A DNA stretch of 64,000 nt from Aquilaria yunnanensis (taxonomy: Eukaryota > Streptophyta > Magnoliopsida > Malvales > Thymelaeaceae), in assembly GCA_039654915.1 (NCBI GenBank), contig CM077596.1, positions 5,394,001 to 5,458,000 on the forward strand. Reading direction: 5' to 3'. Shown piece after piece: positions 55,640-64,000 of the stretch. The position numbers and the translations under genes are program-made. Within the stretch, counting starts at the first letter, position 1, and every line of letters starts with the position of its first letter. The notes beneath the pieces are model-generated. The model was not told the DNA's origin. It searched no databases and saw only the letters and a list, made by a program, of their open reading frames with translations.

Positions 55640-56135
55640 TCTTTAGATTGTTCCGCTACAGATTTTGTTCTAAATTGTGGGAGAAAGTTCAGTTTTGGTG
55701 GCAGTTACAACGTGCTCTTCTCCTGGATTTTGCCGACATAGGTCGGGATGTTGCTAATTTGCAGTCAAGCAGAGGTAAAAAAAAGTGTGGGAAGCCACTG
55801 GCTTTGTTACACTTTGGGTTTGTTGGAAAAATAGAAATGAGGTGGTGTTTAATAGTGGTCATAAATCCGTACTGTAATTGTTAAGTGATGTTCAGTGTTT
55901 ATCTTATTTGTGGATTTGTAATAGAATAAAAAATGTAAAGTTTAGGCGGATAAGATTGGCTGGTAAAATCACAATCAGACAGTAAAGAATTGTTTGTAAT
56001 GGTGCGTGATGTGTAAAGGTTCAGTGCTAAGGAGGGGTTTCTGGTCGGCTTGGTATAGGTTGTGGAGTGTTTGTGGGATCTTTGTACAATCAAATTTTGT
56101 TCAATGTATCAATATTTTGTTTGCTGTTAAAAAAA
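55640..56135 (+). pseudogene. LINE 3'-end relic (zf-RVT-like segment and 3' tail)
   Basis: Translation of 55660-55870 across frames gives a Trp-rich segment (WEKVQFWWQL, then LWVCWKNRNEVVFN) like the zinc-binding region that follows plant LINE reverse transcriptases. About 200 bases of T/G-rich 3' UTR follow, ending in a short A-run near 56130. Frames are interrupted. No upstream reverse transcriptase is present, consistent with the usual 5' truncation. Confidence 0.5.
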
Positions 56136-57386
56136 ATTACTTCATCTGTTCTAAGTTCTTAGTAAATAGTAACATTTACTATTTATAACAACTAATTTAA
56201 TTAACCAGCATTGCCACGGAATCCAAAAAATTGGAAACATTAACTAAAAAAAAAGTTACAACAAGTGTTTTATTTTAGAACTCTAGTAAATAATAACATG
56301 AACAATATGAATGCTATATTTGAGTTCAATATCTTCAAAGTGTAATCTAAAATAGATGTATTAAGACAGTCATAAACACAAGCTTTTTATCCCATCGACC
56401 TACCTAAATTGGATAAATTATTATGATTGATATAAATCTTTTGAAAAAAAAATTGTCAATAAGTTTTTGTTTTTGTATCATTAATAATGATATACAATAA
56501 TTTGGATACAAAAACAATCTATACAAACTTATATTATATATCCAAAAAAATTTGTAATATTATGCTATTAAATTTATTAAAATTTTTTTATCAAAATAAA
56601 TCTAATAAGTGAACTTAAATTTAAATAAAATCCAATTAGCCCTGTTCAAAATTTTCTTGAAATAGGAAAATAATCTAACTTGTATTGACAAAAATATAAA
56701 TAACTGGGTCCAATTGATGAAAATTTAGTTTACCTAAATCATCTCGAACAAAAGTAAGATAATTTTAAGTTTATTAGAATAATGGAATCATAACACAAAT
56801 GAATGATTGGCCTTAGATCTCATTTAGAAAAAAAGTGGCTACTACATGAAAGCTTGAGGGCCTTAACTGTATTTTGCTACTACCTGGAACAAAAGCCGGA
56901 GGAAAATACGACATTGTTGCTCGAATTCAGGCCACCCCTATAACATTCATTCTATTTTACTAGTTAGGTTAGCTGTGTGAGAGCTACCAAGCCTTTTAAG
57001 TAAATTGTCGCTGCTAATAGCAATAAAAATATATTGTGAGACGTGTTTGTGCTTTCTTGTAGCTGGCGTTAATCCTTCCAGGGATTAATATTCTACCACC
57101 GGCGGTGGAAATTTTTTTTCTCCACCAGCACCTTATTTTGACGAGTATTGTTATCGCCTTAATATAACGGTATTAATTAGCTTTGACAGTTAAAAACGTT
57201 AACTTTAACTTTATGTGAACGTCATTTCTTGGAAATTCTTTTCGCCACCTTTTGTTTGAGTCTTTGTCAATGATACTCTTGATATCCACATACTTCCAAA
57301 CACTCGCACTAGTTACCAAAGATAGGTTTTTATTTGGTCAAAAAGCTAACCGTGAAATGCAAACAATGATTGCTCCACAGAGGACG

Positions 57387-57421
<35 letters not shown>

Positions 57422-57464
57422 CGGTAGCTTTCTATAAATAATTAAAACCGTTCAATAACTTATT
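56136..57464. other. AT-rich intergenic sequence; (AT)n run at about 57388-57418
   Basis: No gene is seen. A TACTTCATCTGTTCTAAG segment at about 56139 resembles another Stowaway-like end. The (AT)n microsatellite precedes a possible MITE. Confidence 0.4.
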
Positions 57465-57693
57465 ACTCTTTTTTATCTCATAAAAGTTGTCCTTTTTACA
57501 TTTAATAGCAATTAGTTTATATTTTTTCACAAATATAAATTTTTTATATGAAAATGATATATTAAAGACTCTAGTTCATAGATATAATTTTTTAAAATTT
57601 TTTATAATATAAATTAATATGGATATATTTAAGTCAAAGTTTAGTAAAAAAAAGGCAAAAAAGTCATCTTTTGCAAAATAGAAGGAGTAATTA
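57465..57693. repeat. Stowaway-like MITE
   Basis: The ends TACTCTTTTTTATCTCATAAAAGTTGTC and, reversed, TACTCCTTCTATTTTGCAAAAG form imperfect inverted repeats around an AT-rich core of about 229 bp. The ends start with TA, as expected for mariner-type duplications. Confidence 0.55.
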
Positions 57694-57963
57694 ATGTACT
57701 ATTTTCATTTTTGTTAATTTTTCATGTAGAACCAATGTCATTTTAAAGATAATATCTACCCAATAATCACTTAAATATTTTTTAAAAAATATTTTATTTT
57801 AGGTCATCTCAAAACTATGCAATATTTTCATATTTACTAGATAAAATTACCATATTAACCTCCAAATTATCATTTTAATACCATTTTTTCTATCATTTTT
57901 TACATGAAAACAAAGTGAAGGGTAAAAATGGAAGTAAAACATAAATTTTTTCTTCTTCCATCT

Positions 57964-59548
57964 TGATAGCCGAAGAGCTATCGCCTATAACACCTTCAGA
58001 GAAAAGGAGCATGATATTATCCTCAAACAGGAAAGTACCCTACCTCGGCCTATTCGCCAAACGCCTTCAGATGATGGACCAGCCAACCTTAGAGAGATAC
58101 TAGACACCACCCTCGGCTGGTGTCTGAGGAGTGTGTGGATAATGACGGGGGCCCGTATATGGATCGCTTCTTATAAGAGCTCCTCATCTTTCATGCTTCC
58201 CTAGTTTTTACTTTACTTGTGTGTATGACGTAAAATGACCCTCCTCTATACTTGTGAAGTGAGTGTCATTCACTCTAGTAACTTTAATGCTTCATCTATT
58301 TTAAAAAGCAAATACTGCCTTGCCTGATCACGTTCAGGCTAAAAGTGTGGGGAAGTAGTGTAGGCTAGGTTACATCATCCAAGTATGGGAAAGAGTGGCA
58401 TTAGAGCTACAAGAGATTTTAAAAAAGCATGATCTACACTTCTGTGTGGCAGACTGTTATTTAGCAGTTTAAATTCAAGTGGACCGCACACATATTTGTG
58501 TTCCAAATGCAACCGAAAGCCATAGCATGTTTGTAAAACTTTTTATGCAGATCTGTTTGTAACTCTAGCTAAAACCATGCTTGGTTGGCTGCATTCATTT
58601 TGCACAATATTATTCCTTAATAGTTCATTTTGGTTCCAAATCGAGAATTACAACAAGCTATGTATGCATAACTGCAAAATAGTGCTTCAATATGTTGCTT
58701 GAAACAGCAAAGAATTTTAGTTACATGCTCATATTGTAAACTTACATGGTATCTAGAGCCACATAACTTGGTTGATAGCTGCCGTATTTGGTTATTTAAA
58801 CCAATTACAATTTAAGAAACTTCATTGTGACGAGATATTCAAGTACTATGACTATCTTACTGTTTACCATGAAGGTGCTTCCCTTTAGTTCAAAAATAGT
58901 TACGAGAAAATATTGAATAACAGTTTTTTTTCACTTGTTTCTCGAAAAACAGCAATGCTCAAGATACCAGACTTTGGTGCACTTGAGTTTGACCATCATC
59001 ACTTTGTTGGAACTCGTTTTGTTGATTTCCCTTTGCTGATTAGTCCCTCTCTCTCTGTCTTTCGGTATTGCAGGAAAGGAGATCACAGGATTGCTACCTA
59101 TGCCTAGAAACTTTTATTCTTGTAACTTTCAAGTATTAAATGATTTGTATGTAACTGAATTTCCCTGATGAGTGAGTTCTCTTCTTGTGTGCCGACCACC
59201 CTCGGATATTTAGTTGATATGACCTCAGAAAAGCTCCCTACCACGTTCGGAAAAAAACATGACTTTCGAAGGGTTTTATAAGCTTCCGAGGATACCTAAG
59301 GGAAAAAGACAAATGTACAACTCCCAGGATCACTGACAAAAAGCCTTCACATGCCCCTGACTTCTAGCTGAGGCATAATTGCAAAGGGCCAGCTGGATAC
59401 ATCTCTCCCGAGAAACTGACTGAAGGTCCCCAAGATCTAGCCGACCATGTGTCCCAATCTCCGAACTTGGTAAAATGGCCTTTTCCCCAGACTCCCTATA
59501 TAAACATTCGAATGCTTCCAGGTAATATAACACAGATGCACTCTTTGG
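57964..59548 (+). repeat. Tat-type LTR fragment, probably with an internal insertion
   Basis: It begins TGATAGCCGAAGAGCTATCGCC at 57964, matching the starts of the other Tat LTRs, with CTCGG-rich sequence to about 58180. After about 1 kb of unrelated sequence, CTCGG-rich LTR-like sequence resumes near 59190 with a TATATAAA box at 59497-59504. It stops at about 59548 where repeat R copy C begins. The insert borders are not resolved. Confidence 0.45.
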
Positions 59549-60755
59549 AAGGACCCAATTCACCCTCACCCTAAACCTTTTAAAGAGACTAGTAATCAAT
59601 TAGTTGTTTTTAGTTACTCATTTGATATCCATAAGGTGAATTAGGCTTTGACTCGCAAGACTTTTAACCCCGACTTTGTTATTCACATAGTGGGAATCTC
59701 AAGCTTTTGAATATCTAACAAGTTTTACTTAGTTTACCCAACTAATTGGATTTAACTAGTTAAAATTGTTTAGTAGGCTCTATGCGAGCATTTGTAGTTT
59801 AATGGAGCTAGGTGACTTATGTGTGTGTTTTGTGTCTTTGCGAGCCTACTTAGTTTGTCTGCCCAAACATACACATACACACATGCATAAATACAACCTA
59901 GATTATTTAATTACAGACCATGCATGCCTTTTCCTTATCTTGTTACACTTAGTGCCTTAAGGCTTTCCTAAGCCCAAAATACATACAAGGCACAAGCCAT
60001 GGATTGCACTAAATCCCCTTGCCATACTTAGGCTATAATTTCCTTATTACTCTTCTAGCTCTAACCCATACCAAGATTGATCCAAAAGCAACAAATCCCA
60101 CTGCATTCATTCGGGATTACAAAGCACCACGCATAACACAACCATTAGTTCATTCTTATGAAATTTTGCATGCTTATTTTTACATAAGCCATGAATTTAG
60201 AGTATACCTCTCTATACATAAACCTCTTCTAGAGGTTCCTTAGCCCTTCACTTTTGCAATTCCTTACCTGAAATGGGCAAAAGAAGGCGTGAGTACATAG
60301 GTACTCGGTAAAGACCCAATTCAGCACCTAGTGCCTTCACATTGTTTATAACATTGCTATACATATGAACCTTAAATTTTTCCTAATAAGCTACAACCAA
60401 AGGCAAAGGAGACACCAAAAACAATATATGTAAGATAATATATGATACATATATATACAAATTAAGGGTTAGTACATGCATTAACCACAAAAGCACACAA
60501 ACACACACACACCACATACACAAGGTTTTCTAAACATAGCAAGCATGATTTTCTTCAAATTTCTTCATGTGATCACTTTTATTAAGTTGAATTAACATAG
60601 AGCTCTAGGTGATTGATCAAGTCAGCCAAACTTGAACAAAAACCCTATGCTTGCCGAAAGCAAACTAGCTAGCTTACCATAGTGCCTTATGCACACATAG
60701 CCCATTACATAGCCTCTAGGTTCCTTTGGTCTTAGCCATCCCTTAGGGCAGCTTT
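59549..60755 (-). repeat. Repeat family R, copy C (inverted)
   Basis: The reverse complement matches about 590-1973 and 14121-15137. Landmarks include CCTAGAGGCTATGTAATGGG at about 60700 (reversed) and the TACTGAGTACCTATGTACTC region near 60295. Its terminal G-rich end (GGGTGAATTGGGTCC reversed) abuts the Tat-type LTR at 59548. At 60755 it is cut by an LTR fragment; GCTTT at 60751-60755 may be one side of its target duplication. Confidence 0.7.
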
Positions 60756-61294
60756 TGTTAGTGTTGTGCCCTAAAAGCCAATCATGAGATGATTGTATTT
60801 TTGCACATTGAGTCATGATATTTTATTAAGACATTAATCCAACAATTACGTTTATTGTTTTGTTTCTGCGTAACGTAATAAACATAATTGTAACCCTAGA
60901 ATAATGATATTCTCAATTCTCCCTAGTCTAGTATTATTGTGGAGTGGGTTATAATAATACATAATGACTAGCATATGTGATGACTAATATGAGATATGTA
61001 GTCTACATATGGGTACAAGTTGGAGAACTTGTTACTGTACCGACCCACCATGAGAACGCTACATGGATCGTCATATGAATGTCATAAGTGATTCTCATAG
61101 TGATCATGGTATATATAGCCCTTTGACCTAAGGTCATCAAGGTTCCCTACATGTGAGTCCCATACTTTAATACTTCCCTTTGTTGCTCATAACTGAGTGA
61201 ACTTGAAGGAGGTCATTGGGTATGTCACATATCATGCGGAGGGATTTGTATGATCAAGATGGGATTTGTCCCTCCTATGTAACGGGAGTGATAT
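60756..61294 (-). repeat. Inverted terminal half of the 1.4 kb LTR family
   Basis: It begins TGTTAGTGTTGTGCC and matches the reverse complement of about 17415-17955. It joins the direct copy at 61296 through an ATAT stretch. Confidence 0.85.
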
Positions 61295-61295
61295 A

Positions 61296-62353
61296 TGTTG
61301 GGTTTCGGGAGCCAAACAGCGCAGCGGAATTTAACCGAAACCCTCCAGGATCCAAGTGAAACGGGGTAAACCGGGTGTTCGAAAATTTCATACCTAATTT
61401 TCGGTTGAGATCTCTCACTCAACTGTAGAGTCGAATCACAAAACCTGAACAGTTGACGTGTTCAGGCTCTTTATGGTATCCACACGAGCCTCTCGGGATC
61501 ACCATGCTTCCACCACGTCCCGGCAGATGCGTTTCTCTTGCGCTCGCAGTGCTAGCTTGCGTCCTCCAAGGAATTGCAAGAGAAGAGTGCGGCTGTCCTT
61601 TTGGGAGGCTAGGGCAAGGAGACCTGCGAATTTCTCACTTAAAAGTTGTATTTATAGTGAGACTCAACTTCCAGGCCTAATGGGTTTCAAAGCCCTAATC
61701 CAATTAGGATTTAATTTCGGGCTTAATAATGGCTCAACTCCTTGGCCCATTATTAATACGAAATTAAAGTGAAACCATAACCCAAATAATTAGCCCATGC
61801 ACTCTAATGATCCAAATAGCTCTATGTGTGCGACCCAATAGGCTCTTGCCATGTTGGCAATGATCATAAATCACATTTATGATCATAAGCAATGAGCGGT
61901 GTCTAGCAACACATCATTGCTACCCAAGTGACAAGATTGTCGGTGAATCGACTAAACCTTTATGATCATCACCGATATATGCCATTGTCCCTTTGTCCAA
62001 GATATCAAGACTAAGCACGAGACATGGAATGTGTCACTCTCGTATAGCCCAATCTTTGGTTTCTTGATTACCGAGTAGACCAACTTAAACTGACGACATT
62101 GATATCATATATCAACTCATCGGAGCATGGCCATGCATTTTCTAAGTCTCACTCTATCAAGGGGCCCAAAGATATCACTCCCGTTACATAGGAGGGACAA
62201 ATCCCATCTTGATCATACAAATCCCTCCGCATGATATGTGACATACCCAATGACCTCCTTTAAGTTCACTCAGTTACGAGCAACAAAGGAAAGTATCAAA
62301 GTATGTGACTCACATGTAGGGAACCTTGATGATCTTAGGTCGAAGGACTACAT
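61296..62353 (+). repeat. Direct 5' part of the 1.4 kb LTR family
   Basis: It begins TGTTGGGTTTCGG and is nearly identical to 16540-17596. Homology stops at 62353 after GGACTACAT. Together with 60756-61294 it makes a head-to-head chimera in which about 180 bp is present twice in opposite orientation. Confidence 0.88.
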
Positions 62354-64000
62354 GTTACCACTCTGAGAGTTTAAATGCGGTGACAATATCAATGTGTCAA
62401 CCTCCCAGGAGCTATGCATGTTCTGTAGGCCATCAAAACAATGCTCACTATATTACCCAAGTGGCCCTCTTGGTCTTTATGCAAATATATGTATATTGGT
62501 CAAACCATAATACACATATTTACATTTATGCACACTATGGCAGCTAAGAAGAAAAACACTAACACAATTCTTAGTCTTGGCTTCCACACATTAAGCAATC
62601 TTGTAAAGTTTTTAGTGACCAGCCACCACACCTGTAACTTCCACTAATAAACTGTATCATTCTAGCCACATAACCCCCTGTTTTCTTTGCTCCATTATCA
62701 AGTAGATACTTAGAGCAAACCAAGGAATTTTGTTTTACATCAATAGCCCACCTATGGACCAAGTTATGGATTTTTGAAGTTGGTTACAAAATTCTGACCA
62801 AATGAGCAGTAAATCAGCCAACTTTACAACGTCATATCTTTAGCTACAGGGCTCTAAATCCAGAAATTCCAAATTTCAATTCAACCTCTGGATGTTTTCT
62901 AGATGTGGTCACAATTTCATATCAAGATTGATTCTACACAGGGAGATATTAAATTATATGTGCAGAGTCGAAATTCTGGTCACCTTATGACCATTTTGCC
63001 CATACAAAATTTCTTAAAATGTATTCACTTCATTTCCTGATACAAAACCAATATAGGCAGTTCCATATATGCCTTATCCACATGGGAAACTATTTCCCTG
63101 AATTTAGAATCTTTCCAACCCTTATTCATAAAAATTCCATCAAAACAGCCCATAAACACCATGTGGACAGCATTGTGCATACACTCCAAACTACACTCCA
63201 ATGATTCATATATCCTTCTCACACTACATACACACCATACCCAGTTCATTTACATGCATTCATGCACTACATACATTCCAATAACTTAGTTAATATGTAC
63301 ACTAAGCTTCTTGGAGAGCTCCACAAAGCACTAAGCACTCCAGAAACTTGAAGGGACCAGCTGCTGCGTAGGGCAGAAAGTACCATTACTAAAAATAGCT
63401 ACTGTGCTCCAAAAATCATGAAAATTTCCAGTTTATCACTACACATATGGAAGTTAATATACCTGAAATTTCACAGAGAAATTCAAACGAAAACTATTGA
63501 TCTGAATGTTCTCTTTCAGGTACTCCTGAAATGGACAGAAAGGGGGTAAGTTTCTTGAATGAAACTTAGTAAGGGCTTATCAATAAAATCTTCAAACTCC
63601 AGCCATATACCTGAAATCCAAAGACACTAAAACACAAAAATACAGTACAAACACACAAATATACACATCCAAATGCACAAACAAACACAGCAACAAACAT
63701 ATGAAATGCTGGCAGCAATAACACATTAGGATTAGTCCATAATCATTCAATTAAACATTAAGAACTCACTATGGCAACCCTCCTCAAGCTATTGCCTGGT
63801 CTTAGGAGGTCATTAGGTCTTAGTTAGTACTAACTTGGGCTCTAGAAACCCTGAATTTCACTGCCATAACAGAGCACCAAAGCTGTAGGGTTAAAACCCT
63901 TGGTGCAATTTCCCCCTTAACCTAAACTTGGTTCATCAAGCTCTTGGCTCTCTTCCAAGCTTAGGGTCTTAGGTTCATGGATGTTTGGGCATCTGTATTG
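62354..64000 (-). repeat. Probable diverged copy of repeat family R
   Basis: No gene is seen. Around 63515-63720, CAGGTACTCCTGAAATGGACAGAAAGGGGGTAAG is followed by CA-rich sequence (ACACAAAAATACAGTACAAACACAC). It parallels copy C near 60260-60520 (CTTACCTGAAATGGGCAAAAGAAGG, then CA-rich). Similarity is by word order only, so this is tentative. Confidence 0.3.

Noticed and set aside
61458..61772. 104-residue frame present in both LTR copies (also 16702-17016)
   Set aside because: It lies wholly within the LTR, has no domain, and its conservation is explained by recent common origin of the LTR copies.

Overview
The window looks like nuclear DNA of a flowering plant, most likely a eudicot. It has spliced genes with GT..AG introns, FAR1/FHY3-type, B3 and At1g67623-like F-box proteins, Ty3/gypsy elements of the Tat lineage (extra archaeal-type RNase H, antisense accessory gene), a CACTA element, Mutator-like and Stowaway-like elements, and AT-rich spacers. 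No rRNA, tRNA, CRISPR array or bacterial-type operon was recognised. Most of the 64 kb is nested transposable elements. All domain and family names come from reading translated sequence, because no search could be run.

Layout: (1) 1-14.1 kb holds a non-coding repeat I call family R (copy A), an old Tat relic (Tat1) split by a solo LTR with a CATTA duplication, and a 5'-truncated younger Tat element (element A, LTR 13266-14120). (2) 14.1-19.25 kb holds R copy B and a minus-strand Tat relic (Tat3), itself split by a 1.4 kb solo LTR with an AAGGT duplication. (3) 19.9-41.0 kb is the most interesting block: a FAR1-like transposase-family gene on +, an F-box/Sel1-like gene on -, and a ten-exon Ulp1-like (C48) protease gene on -. 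Their introns and spacers share a dispersed GTGTCTA/TAGACAC motif. The FAR1-like gene is cut by a complete 11,180 bp Tat element (element B, 21117-32296) with two 972 bp LTRs and a perfect CGAAT target duplication. (4) 42464-52720 is a complete-ended CACTA element (AGT duplication, subterminal repeat arrays) with a broken minus-strand TNP-like gene and a 1.14 kb Mutator-like element inserted inside it. (5) 52.7-64 kb has a small B3-domain gene (54577-54936, -), microsatellites, MITEs, a LINE relic, a Tat-type LTR fragment, R copy C (inverted), a head-to-head LTR chimera and a probable diverged R copy.

How the parts relate: within a Tat element, gag-pol reads toward the 3' LTR while a four-exon antisense gene runs toward pol from its own conserved TATA box. 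Every Tat copy here is broken. The three genes of block 3 could be cargo of one large FAR1-type Mutator-like element: DNA binding/transposase, an F-box adaptor and a SUMO/ubiquitin-like protease. That is an inference, since terminal inverted repeats could not be established. The only apparently intact reading frames outside transposon polyproteins are the F-box/Sel1-like gene and the B3 gene.
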